The notes below the pieces were generated by a model, which was not told the DNA's origin, made no database searches, and saw only the letters and a program-made list of their open reading frames with translations. The position numbers were made by a program, and so were the translations under genes. From NCBI GenBank assembly GCA_902806575.1, contig CADCXD010000019.1, positions 248,001-312,000 on the forward strand: DNA of 64,000 nucleotides, given 5' to 3'. Source of the DNA: Jackrogersella multiformis (taxonomy: Eukaryota; Ascomycota; Sordariomycetes; Xylariales; Hypoxylaceae). Below are positions 22,889 through 34,313 of this stretch, piece after piece (position 1 is the first letter of the stretch; the number at the start of each line of letters is the position of its first letter).

Positions 22889-25564
22889 CTACAGCATCAA
22901 CAAATCGCCGTTGCTCCCGACGCCCTGGGCGGGCTGGAAGACCTGCTGCGGGGCGTACTGGTTAACGACGTAGGAGGCCTCGGTGCCGGCGCCGCCGAAG
23001 GACGAGTCGGAGGCCTCGTGGATGCCCATGGCGGCCATCTGCTGGCTGCCGATGCCGGCGAAGTAGGCGTCGGCGTCGTTGAAGGCGCTGGCCATGCTGC
23101 CCTGGGAGGCGGCGCCGTCGGGGCGTAGGACCGCGGGCTGGCCGCCCATGCCCAGCGTGCTGAGGCTCTTCTGCGCGTCGAAGGCGGGTAGGTTCGACGA
23201 CGTGGGCACGGCGTGCTTCTGGAGGGCGGGGGAGTCGGGGAGCCGCCGCGGCCGCGCGCTGCGGAACACCGTCTGCACCGGCTTGAGGTAGATGGTGGCC
23301 AGCGTGCCGACGTTGAGGCACATCTCCTCGAGCGTCTGCGGGTCGAGCTTCTCGGACTCGGCCGTGATGGGGGGTTTCTCGCCCATGACCATCTGCTTCG
23401 CCACGTTCATGTCGGTGCTGAGCAGCCGCCAGTACATATAGGCGCGGTCTCGGAGGTCCGGGTTGTCGGTCTCTTCTGTGGCCCACTTGAGGACTTTGGG
23501 CACGAGGTCTTGGCCTTTGGTGGGGCGCTGGATGAAGAGCTTGACGGTGGCCGTTAGTAGCGCCAACTGCACCTCTACGGGCTCTTCCGCGAACGAATCC
23601 AGGAAGTCTTCGAGCAGGACGTCGCTGTTCTCGATCCGTGCTGCATACTGTCCGATAACCCATACCATTGCTGCCTTCGCCTCCGGCTCATCTAACGAGT
23701 CTAGGTGCTCGCATAATGTGCCAATGATCGACTCGTACTGGTTGGGGTATTTCCGGAAAATGTTGCGAATGACTACGGTAGCCTCTTGGACGATGTACGG
23801 GACTTTCGTCGCTACCAGCTCGAGAAGGAGGTTTATGCATCTCCTTGCCGCCGGTTCAATCTTGATGGCTAGCTTGCCGATGGCGCGCACTGCTTTGCGG
23901 ACGAAATGGACATCGACTTCTGTCGCGTACTCCCTAAGTTCGGTTAATACTTCGTCGATGTTCTTCTCGTTGGCGAGCATGAATATTAACTCGAGCTTCG
24001 TGACCTTGACGTAAATCGGGTCGTTGTACTTGCAAAAGAAAACACGGATGTCGTTGCGTAGAACGTCGGGTCTCCTTTGGAGTATAAGTAGCGCATTCCT
24101 AAGAGCGAGATACTGCACCTCCGGTCCTTTCGCTAGCAACGTCACCAACGGTGGAGATAGCTTTCGACATAATGCCGCGACTTGTTTCTCATCTGCGATA
24201 TAGTTCATCAGATACAGAATGACTCGGATACACGTCAACACCACGGCCGAGTTCGAGTGTGATAACCGCGGCGCTATACGTTCGGCTAGTAGGGTTGCCT
24301 CCCCTGACTCCTGAGGCACGTAGGACATCAAGGCTTCGAGGATATATGTCTGCCCCCATCTATTGTCGCATTAGCCACATGTAAAAAAATAGCGGCGCAA
24401 GATACTACAAACTCAGAGCAATCCGGCAAGATGGCCACCATCTTGGAAGCATTGCTGTAATCAATGGTAAGTTTGATGGAGTCACTACGTTCCCAAATAT
24501 CCATCAAGCCAGCCAATGCGCTCGCGACAACTGTCGGATTGTCGTCTCTTAGAAGCTGATTAAGCCTATCTATGAGATCGGACTGTTCCACCATGAACTT
24601 ATCATGATCGTACAGTTTCGCGACGCAGAAAGCGGCCGTCTTTCGGACATAGGGATCGGGGTCTCGGAGCAGACGTTTGACAAGCGGAACTGTAGCCTCG
24701 ACGAATTCTTTGACGTGAACGTAGGACATGGTTCGAAGAGCCAGAGCTCTGACTAGCGGGTTCGAATCTTCCATATCCTATCTAAGCATTAGCTACCCGC
24801 TCAATATACCAAGTCATATTCGTCGAAATACCCACATGTTGCAGAAAGGGGATTGCTTTTACCGCAATCTCAGGGCGCATCCTCGAGTAGTTGACTAGGA
24901 ATAAGAAGCACCTATACCATCCATCTCGTCAGCATGTTCCATAGACCTGGTGGCTTCGGATCAAGGCGGGCGTACATCTTCTTGATTTCCAAACTCTGGA
25001 TGTGCATGCAACCTATTATATCGGGGAACAGAGACACCATCTCATTGTTGCTCATGGTCATGTTGGCGACAATCTTCTTCAGAGCGATCTTCTTCTGGGT
25101 GAAGTTCTTATCCTTCTTTCCGCCGCTGTTCAACTCGAGTCGCAGTTCGGCGACTTTCCCCTGCATAGTCACCGGTCGTAAGCCATAGTCCGGAGGTATG
25201 TATGCTAAAAACATGGCCATTGTATGAGACCGAGAGGGTGGATAGGATCATAATGTGTTTCTGACGGTCCCAAAGGGACGTTGGGTAACAGGAGCGGCTC
25301 GAAACGTGTGCCTTTTCTGAGAAAATCGTCAAGACGGAGGCGCTTCAGCGAACTGTGATAGATGGGTATGGATATAGGACATAGGATATGATATTCCTCC
25401 CTAATTTATGGAACTCGGAACTCGGAACGAAAATGTTAAGAAGGTTGGAATGGATGTGAACGGCGCAATAGTAATATTAAATATGGCAAGAAAAGAAAGA
25501 AAGGAAAGAATGCGCTTACTCGAGCGAACAGCTTCGAATCCCCTCCGCTTTGGGAGCTCGACAT
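22889..25564 (-). CDS. AP-1 complex beta adaptin
   Basis: Large subunit of the clathrin adaptor that works at the trans-Golgi network and endosomes. I splice five exons, 25564-25520, 25160-24976, 24911-24836, 24777-24413 and 24359-22889, giving 713 residues in one frame. Family blocks across the junctions: LFAR/GKVAELRLELNSGGKK, MTMSNNEMVSLFPDIIGCM, LEIKKM/CFLFLVNYSRMRPEIA, DMEDSNPLVRALALRTMSYV, DPDPYVRKTAAFCVAKLYDH, LPDCSE/WGQTYILEALMSYVP, AKGPEVQYLALRNALLILQ. These are near-invariant in AP-1/2 beta subunits. The length and the disordered C-terminus without an appendage domain fit filamentous-fungal AP-1 beta (Apl2-like). The last residues, DLLML, look like a minimal clathrin-box-type motif. 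One donor is non-consensus (GTACGC at 24975), but the protein match across it is clear. Intron 1 is long for a fungus (359 bp). Confidence 0.95.
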
Positions 25565-26527
25565 GGTGGCTCGTTTGGTTTCTTGTGTTTGTCGGAATTG
25601 CCTCTTTAGTTGCTCTGGATATGTCGGCTGGTTGGCTGAATGAGAGATCGGGTTCAGTCGATATAGCGATATAGGACCTAAGACCTAGCAGAAAGCAGAA
25701 ACAGGGTATAAGCAAAGAGGCAAAGAGGCAAAAAAACAGCTGTTGCTTGCTACCCCTCACGCAGTACATTATTATCCTTTCAAGACGGCTACCTACCTAG
25801 TGTAGGTATGTGAATACAACCATCCAATCGCAAGGAGACAATGTGTAGGTAATTAGGCTGGAGGACGTGGTCGTGGTCGTGGTTGTTGTGGCTGTCGCGG
25901 AATGGTGTATTATGATCAATTCACGATTCACCGTCGTTCAAGGAGAGAAAGGATTGGAAGCTGAACAGGTTCATGCGGCGACATTATCGAATTATCAAAG
26001 TTAAGACAATACATGAGACATGACAATTTGGAGGAAGATGTTGGGTCCCTCCATACAATTTGACTGAACTGGAGACGACCTAGTAGTAGTAGTAGTAAGT
26101 GGTTAGAAATAATGAATGTACCTATTTCACCGTCATTTCCTACATATGTATGTAGGTAACACCTTGGAAATAAAGTTGGAGCTTCCGTTGCGTTGCGCTT
26201 GCAGGTTATGCGGATACCTAGGTTCTTTAACGGGTTAGTACATAGGCACTAGAGAGCTAAAAGGCTTGCAATACCATGTACACTATGTTCCTATTAAACG
26301 AGGCTTTGTCATTCGTCCCACTACAACGGCTGCTTGTGGGCCTTATCGAGAAATAGTGGATTGTAGATTGTACCTAGTGTGTACCTAGGTACCTACCTAG
26401 GTAGGTGGATAATAGATCAACAACTTCTAAACTTCATCGAAAGAACATCAACCAGGTACCATATCTTTTGACCAGCAACACCAAAACCATTACCAAAGAA
26501 GTGAAGCTTGCTAGCTACCTAGTTACA
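25565..26527. promoter_or_regulatory. Divergent promoter region (AP-1 beta / EMC4)
   Basis: About 960 bp between two divergent starts. It includes TAGG/CCTA palindromic tracts near 25790-25808 and 26382-26406 and a short TAG microsatellite near 26082-26096. No specific binding site recognised. Confidence 0.4.
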
Positions 26528-27212
26528 ATGCCGTCGAATAAAACTTCTCTCCCTAAATGGGTCTCCGATCTCCAATATCCGCCTCCGCCTGTACCGAAAT
26601 CGAAAGCTGGCAGCATACCCGATCCACCAGGCTACCCGTCGCAGTCGACTACGTTATCAAAGGTATAGATATATGTACTACGAATGCATTATTTAGATAG
26701 AGCTGGCGCTGATGAAATATGTATAGAAGCAAGCATCGAAAGAAGCCAAAGTCCAACCTCGAAAGCAACCGACCCCCGAAGAGATGGACACGCTGAAGCT
26801 CAAGAAGGCTTGGGAGGTAGCGCTCGCGCCCGTCAAGAACTTGCCTATGACCGCCATCATGATGTACATGTCGGGAAACTCGCTGCAGATTTTCAGTATA
26901 ATGATGGTATTCATGGCTTTCAAGAACCCCATCATGGGCATCATCACAACGAATCAAGCATTTGAGAGGTTCGAAAGCGAGAGCAACAAGGCGAAGCTGA
27001 TACAAGCTAAGCTAGCATATGTCGCTATGCAGATGGTAGCCTTGGCTGTTGGCATATGGAAAGTCAACGCAATGGGTTTATTACCGTAAGTTTATGCTTC
27101 TAATATTAAGTATATCGTAGATTCACTAACTTGGCACAGGACCACAAGATCGGATTGGCTGGCTTGGGAAGCCCAAAGAGAACCGTTGGAACTTTCTGTC
27201 TTTGCTTTATAG
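26528..27212 (+). CDS. emc4: ER membrane protein complex subunit 4
   Basis: Subunit of the ER membrane insertase EMC. Three exons, 26528-26662, 26727-27085 and 27140-27212, with consensus introns, give 188 residues, the usual EMC4 length. A proline-rich N-terminus (KWVSDLQYPPPPVPKSK) is followed by KLKKAWEVALAPVKNLPM, then MMYMSGNSLQIFSIMMVFM and two further hydrophobic stretches, and ends RSDWLAWEAQREPLE. The 'kkaW-xA-xaP-kn-ipM' and 'YMSGnsvqIFsIm' blocks are characteristic of EMC4/TMEM85. The start is the ATG at 26528 that opens the proline-rich segment. Confidence 0.93.
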
Positions 27213-27312
27213 AATTAGAAGTATCTATTAATCCAACCACCATCAAATCCTAACCTCTATTATTAATCCTCGTTCAAGCTTACCGCTAAATCTCCCAGTC
27301 TCTTCTACGCCT

Positions 27313-27737
27313 CTACTTCGACCCAGATGTGGCCGCCGTATCGCTTATGGGTATATCGTGTTTTAAAGACCGATTGTCGGATGGCTCACTTTGATCAGGT
27401 TGTTTCTTGGTGACAACCGAATCTACATTCTGGTATGGGCCATCCGCCATAGATTGGGTGGTCCAACGTTCTAAGGCGTCTTTATTATGAGTGTCCACCG
27501 TTCGCCGGTCTTCCCTTCCCAGACTGTCATTCAGGGTATGTTTACGGCCTATCCACGGGCGTTGCAATGTCAAAAGACTAGTTGCTTCTGGAGTTTGTTG
27601 GCTTATTGTGGAGACATCATCCGCTCGAGCGATCTTACTGCCTTGACTCTCAGAGGGTTGTTTTGTCTCATTCTGCCAATGTTATGAGCAATTCGTCCCC
27701 TCGGTTCGTGTGTGGATTATGTTACCTTTTGCTCCAT
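27313..27737 (-). CDS. Small two-exon hypothetical protein
   Basis: The frame ending at 27313 is open for 120 codons but lacks a nearby ATG. A spliced model solves this: exon 1 (27737-27726) encodes only M-E-Q-K, a 53-bp intron runs GTAACA...TTGGCAG with CATAAC before the acceptor, and exon 2 is 27672-27313. The product is 123 residues, very polar and probably disordered, rich in Gln, Asp, Ser and Thr, with no membrane segment or motif I know. It is convergent with EMC4, with a 100-bp gap between stop codons. The start sits in a CACACC-ATG context that is good for fungi. Function unknown. It could also be the last exon of a longer gene. Confidence 0.5.
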
Positions 27738-28974
27738 GGTGTGATATATAGCGAATTACTAGATTACTCGAAAGTGTGTCGAGGTTCTGTATTTTCTTAA
27801 GGGGACTGTGCTAATTCTTGTCTTAGATGATGTAGTTGGCTAGGACCGAAATCTCGCATATGATGTTCCCATGGCAGAATAATAAAATGGCTGTTATTTG
27901 CCATATGGGGTCATGCGAAGTCAGGCGTGCCCAGGGGCATTAAATACCATTCTTTTTGGCCTTCCAGCCAAGGCTATTATAGCATCTAGTATCTCCCACA
28001 AGCATTAAGGGCGAAAGTACCACCACTTCAAACGTCACAGAGATATCGGCGATCATCCTGTAGTGCCTGGCAGCTCCCGGGATCCAATATCAACTCATGC
28101 TCGCCGCAGGGCGCGATCTGACCCCCACGGGCATCCTAGATTAAAGCTTGCCCAGATGTTTCCTAACGCATCACACGACACCCAAAAAGGCGTTGTCGTT
28201 CTAGTCATACGTGAAGGGCCTAAAGAGGAGTCAATTCAAATCCATCAGTCGGACAACTTTAGGCGGAAATGCACTATTGACTCCGCGGTGAGGATGGTGT
28301 GTGCCGCTTGTCTCTGAGCATTGTTAGGTGTATGAAGAAATCAACGGACACGTCAAGCAGTCAAATGAAGACACCTCTCAGTTTCGATTATGTGACCTAT
28401 CAGAGGTTTCTCCCCCAGACTGTCGGTAGCGCCATTGTTCTTAACCTAGTTGGTAGCGTTGCAACGGGGTGTTTAACTCAGACTTAGATCCCGAGATTTC
28501 TGGGGGATCGTGCCCCATTGTCATTGTGTGCATAATGTAGTTGCGGAAAAGCAAACCGGGCTATAAAAAGGCGGTCTACCATTGACGAATCACGCAAAAG
28601 GCTGGAATTTGGATGTGTTGGTGCATAAATTCGAGACATCAACTTTCACTCTACACACCGTATCCGGCCAATTTAGGTGACATATACCACCTCGAAGCGG
28701 GGTTGCGATGATAAGACATACCATACTTACTTACTCAATATTATGTATGAAGCTTTTCTTCACCTGGGGCATAATTGAGCCTCATGAAGTTCTACATCGG
28801 CGTTTACTTCGGACAACACTCTAGACGGTTTCGACTGCAACGACTCTTTCGTCTCAAAGTGTGGTTACCTACCTAGGTAGGTAAGTAGGTAATATACCTT
28901 ATTAGATAACATCTAATGTATACCTCCCTATCAACTACTAATTGAACTACTAACGGGATAATATCAATAACGCT

Positions 28975-29035
28975 AACAGGAATCGAACCTGAACTCACCA
29001 ATAAGCGGGATCTCGCCTGCTCTGCTACGCTTCCC
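28975..29035 (-). ncRNA. tRNA-like sequence with pol III A and B boxes (relic tRNA or SINE head)
   Basis: On the minus strand, TAGCAGAGCAGG (29027-29016) fits the A-box consensus TRGCNNAGYNGG at every position, and GGTTCGATTCC (28989-28979) fits the B box. The spacing is about 38 bp. The T-arm stem-loop is good (CAGG-TTCGATT-CCTG). The bases that should form the acceptor stem do not pair, and the anticodon arm would have a six-base loop. I therefore do not call a functional tRNA; a decayed tRNA or the head of a tRNA-derived SINE is more likely. Confidence 0.4.
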
Positions 29036-29523
29036 ATATTCCGAGTCTGTTTGGCCTGTTACGTCATAGTCTCGTCAACCTGAGAGACTCATGTGAACTT
29101 ATATTCCTTGAAGAAGGTTATGCAACGGGATGATTCACTCACCGCATTAGTGGCTTGTAGATGAACCACCTTAAATCTAGAACATCATCACATCTCCCGT
29201 ATTGGAGACCCTTGGGACACATACCCCCCACGCCTTTCTCTACGTCGGGAACTTTCATAGACTACCAGTACCTAGCAGCCTAGGTAGGTATATCATGCGG
29301 CTCTGTCTATATTAGTAGGGCTAGCTACTCCCCCCCACCATTTCTAGTTGAAAGCATAGGTAGACTAGCTAGGTAGTTTTATCATCATCCGCCGGGGCGT
29401 CTTCCGCCGCTAGGTAATCATCTCTGATAGGACAATCTAGCCTGTGAGGTAGTTTCGTTGTATATATGGCTTAACATGGCTCAAGGAAATCGTACGGTAT
29501 TCCTCCTATGATAGCGCGGAATA

Positions 29524-29856
29524 TTATAGACTAGGCATTGAGGACCCCCTATACTTTGGCTCGACCGCTACTCCGGCTTTCGTCGGAGTTTCTATCTCGA
29601 TATCGAGGATAGAACCACTACTAATTTGACGGTGTATAGCCACCATCACATGCCTAGCTAATAACGGATTCAAGGCTTTTGCTGTGAAGTTACGGCAGAT
29701 CGTCTTAACGGACAGGATCTTGCTTTGATTTCTGCAGGGGTGAATCACTCTGATCCTGCAGCTTCCCGTGTGCCGTGTCGATATATTGGCAACCAATGTG
29801 GTTAAACCGTCCCAGCTGACCACCCTCATAATAATAACCAATAATATTGTTGCCAT
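29524..29856 (-). CDS. Doubtful hypothetical protein
   Basis: An ATG-initiated frame of 110 codons with a hydrophobic N-terminus (MATILLVIIMRVVSW) and a tail that reads like real protein (NPLLARHVMVAIHRQISSG). There are no recognised motifs, introns or promoter. It could be a small gene or a fragment of a decayed one; chance cannot be excluded. Confidence 0.25.
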   Translation of the reverse strand: MATILLVIIMRVVSWDGLTTLVANISTRHTGSCRIRVIHPCRNQSKILSVKTICRNFTAKALNPLLARHVMVAIHRQISSGSILDIEIETPTKAGVAVEPKYRGSSMPSL

Positions 29857-31246
29857 TTTAACGAGTTTTGTCAAGTTTCAAAGACGCTGTTGGCTACTAC
29901 CACACCGCCCTATTGCGGCTGAACCGGGCAGCAATTGATCTTGCTAGATCAAGAAGGAACTTCGTGTGGCTGAAGCACTCGTTTCCTTTTGCATCAAAAA
30001 GCGCGAGTTGACTCGCAGGTTATTGCCTGGGGAAAATCCGAATCCCAGGATTTGAATCTTGGAACTTGACAGTGTGATACGCAACTAGGATAGACACGGC
30101 ACATCCATACCGTAATACACCCAAATGGCTTGGCCGGAGAGGTTCCTATCTCCGTAATCTGTCATACGTAGATCTTGTAGCCTTTAGCAGAATAATGTAA
30201 CAGCTCTTTCTGTGAACCCCTGGACAAGTTCACATCACTCCGCCAAATAGGTTTACGACTTAGCGATCCGGTAGTTTTATGGTGGGACCTAAGTTGAGAT
30301 ATGATACGATTTGTTGGAGTTTATCTTGCCAGTCGGGGAAGTATTCCCACGTCGATAGGAATATCCGAGCACACCCTCAGGGTAATCAGAGTTGTAGGAG
30401 ACACTATTCTCTCAAAGTCTATTTGGCATTAGCATACAGTTAGGTGCCCTCATCGATAAATAAATTTATTCTTCGTCGTCCCAGAAAAAAGTAGATTCGA
30501 TTAAGTGATAAGCTGAAATACTTGATGGTTAAATGCCATAAAAGTGATGTTTATTAATCGTAAATCTTTCTTTCACATGCATGATGAAGTCGTATATACA
30601 AAGAATGTCTTTAATAGATTTAATCATAACTTTATAAATAAAGTACATCTAGGATTAAGTGTAGAATACGTACCTAGGTACCTACTCTATGGCAAATAGG
30701 CATGGGAATATGAATTGCAGACAGTGGTAACCATATTATTTTACACTGTAAACTTGCTATCCCCTACTTATCAAATCAACAACCAAAACACGTATAAGTT
30801 ACCTAAATAATTACTCTAAGGAATAGAAAATACACGGTATGCAGATGTTACATTTAATGGTCCGAAAAAAAAGCTCTTGATAATCCGCGAGCAAAGGCTG
30901 TTTCCCGCTAATGACGTCGATGTACCAGCTGACCGGTAATTCATGACCATAATAAATGGGGCCTCCTAGGGTGGACCGTAGATCCTTTGCCTTCTTGCTA
31001 TTCAGCCAAGATCCTTATCTGCTTATCTCTCTCTATCGATAGGTAGCTAAGAGTAGTACAATAACGTTTACAGTTCGTAGATCAACGCAACGCAACGCAT
31101 CATCTCAGTTCCATGGTTGAAGTTGTAGTTGAAACTTGAAAATTTCTAAAACCTTGGAGTCTTAACTTCCGTTCCTCGTGCATAGGTACTAGGGATCCTA
31201 CATAATTTGAGAGTATGCTTCATTAGAACCCCTCTTGTCGGTTCCA

Positions 31247-34216
31247 ATGGCCGACGCCGTTGATCAGGACGGTGTCAAGGCCAACAACGGCCAATCTTCT
31301 CAAACTCCAACCCAATCTCTGCACGATTCTAACCACGAAGCGATTGAGAACGGGCCCCAGGACGCGAAGCCACTGGAACCCGCCTTTCCTCTGTTGCAGA
31401 ACAATGCCAGTAGCGAAACTCTGCTGCAGACCGTGCAGGCGCAAAAGCGAACGGTCGAAGACGACAACGATGAGGAGCCAGCCGTCGCCAGGCCTTTCGT
31501 ACGGACAAGCAGCCCCAACTTGTCTTCTAGGGACGCCACCCCGCCCGAAGAAGAGCGAGCACCCATTCGATCTGCCTACAAGATGCACAAGTTCACCTTG
31601 TACGAGACCGCAAGTCGGTATTACATTGTGGGAGGAGACGTCACCGAGAAGCGCTATCGTATCTTAAAGATCGACCGTAATACTCACGACTCCGACTCCG
31701 ACTTGAGCATAACGGACGACAAGATCATATATAGTCAAAAGGAGATGAATTCGTTGCTAAATACTATCGACGATGGAAACAAGGGTACCGGAGGTATCAA
31801 GCAGAGATGTACTACCTGGGGGATTATAGGTTTCATTAAATTCACCGGGCCGTACTATATGCTGCTGATCACCAAGAAGAGCACAGTTGCGATGATTGGT
31901 GGTCATTACGTGTACCAGATCGACGGAACCGAGCTCATCCCGTTGACTCCGGCGAAATACAAGCCGGATGCTCGCCATCCCGAGGAGCAGCGCTTCTTGA
32001 ACATTCTCAAGAACCTGGATCTGACGAGATCATTTTACTATAGCTACTCCTATGACATTACTAGGACTCTACAACACAATATTACCAGAGAGAGAATCGC
32101 TTTGCTGCATGGAATGCCAGGTACGACATACGATGACTATAATTCCATGTTCATCTGGAACAGCCATCTTTTGCGACCTGCCGAAGATGCTATTTATGAC
32201 CCTTTTGATTGGTGTCGTCCTATCATACATGGGTACATCGATCAATCTGCCATATCTATATATGGTAGAACAGTGCACATCACCATAATCGCACGAAGAT
32301 CGCGCTACTTCGCAGGTGCAAGATTCTTGAAGCGCGGAGCCAACGATCTAGGTTACGTCGCAAACGATGTTGAAACCGAGCAGATTGTCTCCGAAGCTTT
32401 AACGACTTCGTTCCATTCGCCCGGTCCTAAGCTCTTTGCCAACCCCCAGTTCACTTCTTACGTTCAGCATCGAGGAAGTATTCCTCTTCATTGGACGCAA
32501 GATAATATGGGTGTCACTCCGAAGCCACCCATCGAATTGAACCTCATCGACCCGTTTTACACGGCGGCAGCACTGCATTTTGACAACTTGTTTGAACGTT
32601 ACGGGTCGCCGGTGTATGCGCTAAACCTCATCAAAGCCCGAGAGAGAACCCCGCGAGAATCGAAGCTGCTGGATGAATATACGAACGCCATCAACTACCT
32701 AAACCAATTTCTACCTGAGGGCCACAAAATCATCCATAAAGCTTGGGACATGAGCAGGGCTGCGAAGAGTAAAGATCAGGACGTCATTGGTACGCTTGAG
32801 AATATTGCCGAAAACGTTGTCACTACGACCGGCATCTTCCATAATGGTGACGGGGACATCACTCCAACTAGAGTTCAGAACGGCGTCGCAAGGACAAATT
32901 GTATAGACTGCTTGGACCGTACGAATGCAGCTCAGTTCGTTATCGGGAAGCGAGCACTCGGGCATCAACTTCACGCCTTGGGTATTCTCGAAGACACGAT
33001 AATCGATTATGATACTGATGCAGTTAACCTTTTCACTCATATGTACCACGACCATGGTGATACGATCGCGGTCCAATATGGCGGGTCTCAACTGGTGAAT
33101 ACCATGGAGACGTATCGTAAGATCAATCAATGGACCAGCCATTCTCGTGACATGATTGAGAGCTTCAAACGATATTACAATAATTCGTTCTTGGATAGTC
33201 AAAGACAAGAGGCTTACAACCTCTTTCTCGGTAATTACATCTTTGCCCAGGGACAGCCCATGCTGTGGGACCTCTCTACGGATTATTACCTCCACCACGC
33301 AGATCCGCGAACGTGGTCGCAGAAAGAGAAACATGACTACATCCATTGGTACACGCCAGCGTATCTCGAGAAGCGTACCATACCCGATTTTGTCCCGCCG
33401 AAAGGAGAGATGCGCACAAAGCCAGTTTCATTCTTTGACGACTACTGGCTTGAATATTATCGTCCATCAACGCTATCTTCATTTCCGAAGATGTTTCCGT
33501 ACAAGATGAACTCAACTATCAAGTACATACCCTTCAAATCAACGCAGGAAGGCAAATATGACTTGAGCCCCTTCCGCGTCCGCACAGAAGGCGACACCGA
33601 AGCGCAAGAGAAAAAAAAGCCTACGGCAAAGAAGGAGGTGACTATCGTCGACCCCCAGGAATCTCTCAAATCGACGGCAGATGATGACTCCGAATCCGTT
33701 ATGACGGAGAAAGCTGGTGCTAGGGGTATATCCATCCACCGCTGGCTTCAGCCAATGCAGCCAGACAAAGGCCCTACAATTCCTCATAGCATCATGAAAG
33801 ACTCCGCGGAAAATCGAGATAAGCCCAAGCAGACCCTGCAAGAGAAAACCAAGGCCGCACAACGGACATTCGCGAACATCGTCCAAGAATCACTCGATCC
33901 GTCCGTCAGTGCGCAAGAAACGGAGGATTACTCGCGGTATATCAGCCACCCGCAGAGCCTGCCACTAGTCATATCGAACGACGCTCCGCCAGATGTCGAT
34001 TCCTCCGAGTACCAAGAGTACCTCAACGGAAGCTGGCATACGGAAGGCCTGGCTCCTAGTGGAACCGAAGAGGACATTGATGTGTACAATGATTTACTCC
34101 GAATTGGAGACAATCCGTTAACCGTGACAGATGAGGACCTGCCCAAGAAGCGATACAAGGCGTATAGGAAGTGGCTTAGAGGCAAGTCCCTCTTTAAACA
34201 GCAGCCGGTCGACTAG
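31247..34216 (+). CDS. fig4: Polyphosphoinositide phosphatase FIG4 (SAC domain)
   Basis: SAC-family lipid phosphatase that removes the 5-phosphate of PI(3,5)P2 on the vacuolar/endosomal membrane and works with the Fab1-Vac14 complex. One uninterrupted frame of 989 codons from the ATG at 31247; the frame upstream has only a TTG. After a ~100-residue disordered N-terminus comes KFTLYETASRYYIVGGD, then CTTWGIIGFIKFTGPYYMLL, RSFYYSYSYDITRTLQ, FIWNSHLL, FAGARFLKRG and the catalytic Cx5R motif CIDCLDRT (Cys552-Arg558). YGGSQLVNTMETYRK and the 'Q-x-A-x-N-LFLGNY' region follow. FYYSYSYD and RFLKRG are typical of FIG4 rather than Sac1, and there is no membrane anchor, as expected for FIG4. The C-terminal ~300 residues are polar. 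It is convergent with the TTI2-like gene, 97 bp between stops. Confidence 0.95.
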   Translation: MADAVDQDGVKANNGQSSQTPTQSLHDSNHEAIENGPQDAKPLEPAFPLLQNNASSETLLQTVQAQKRTVEDDNDEEPAVARPFVRTSSPNLSSRDATPPEEERAPIRSAYKMHKFTLYETASRYYIVGGDVTEKRYRILKIDRNTHDSDSDLSITDDKIIYSQKEMNSLLNTIDDGNKGTGGIKQRCTTWGIIGFIKFTGPYYMLLITKKSTVAMIGGHYVYQIDGTELIPLTPAKYKPDARHPEEQRFLNILKNLDLTRSFYYSYSYDITRTLQHNITRERIALLHGMPGTTYDDYNSMFIWNSHLLRPAEDAIYDPFDWCRPIIHGYIDQSAISIYGRTVHITIIARRSRYFAGARFLKRGANDLGYVANDVETEQIVSEALTTSFHSPGPKLFANPQFTSYVQHRGSIPLHWTQDNMGVTPKPPIELNLIDPFYTAAALHFDNLFERYGSPVYALNLIKARERTPRESKLLDEYTNAINYLNQFLPEGHKIIHKAWDMSRAAKSKDQDVIGTLENIAENVVTTTGIFHNGDGDITPTRVQNGVARTNCIDCLDRTNAAQFVIGKRALGHQLHALGILEDTIIDYDTDAVNLFTHMYHDHGDTIAVQYGGSQLVNTMETYRKINQWTSHSRDMIESFKRYYNNSFLDSQRQEAYNLFLGNYIFAQGQPMLWDLSTDYYLHHADPRTWSQKEKHDYIHWYTPAYLEKRTIPDFVPPKGEMRTKPVSFFDDYWLEYYRPSTLSSFPKMFPYKMNSTIKYIPFKSTQEGKYDLSPFRVRTEGDTEAQEKKKPTAKKEVTIVDPQESLKSTADDDSESVMTEKAGARGISIHRWLQPMQPDKGPTIPHSIMKDSAENRDKPKQTLQEKTKAAQRTFANIVQESLDPSVSAQETEDYSRYISHPQSLPLVISNDAPPDVDSSEYQEYLNGSWHTEGLAPSGTEEDIDVYNDLLRIGDNPLTVTDEDLPKKRYKAYRKWLRGKSLFKQQPVD

Positions 34217-34313
34217 GGTTCGTCGGCGCAGACACCGGTGAACGACACGTTTGGGGAGCTGGGGTCTCCTTAATACCCTAGGGTTCTGTATGAACGTGGT
34301 CTGCGAGGCTGCG

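Larger units (their letters stand above)
27738..31246. other. 3.5-kb gene-poor spacer
   Basis: Apart from a tRNA-like element (28975-29035) and one weak minus frame (29524-29856), it holds CCTAGG palindromic tracts (28866-28890, about 29281, about 30674) and AT-rich DNA at 30470-30900. The last few hundred bases before 31247 are the presumed promoter of FIG4. Confidence 0.5.

Noticed and set aside
22962..23663. 233-codon minus frame rich in Arg and Pro within AP-1 beta
   Set aside because: Out-of-frame reading of the GC-rich adaptin C-terminus.
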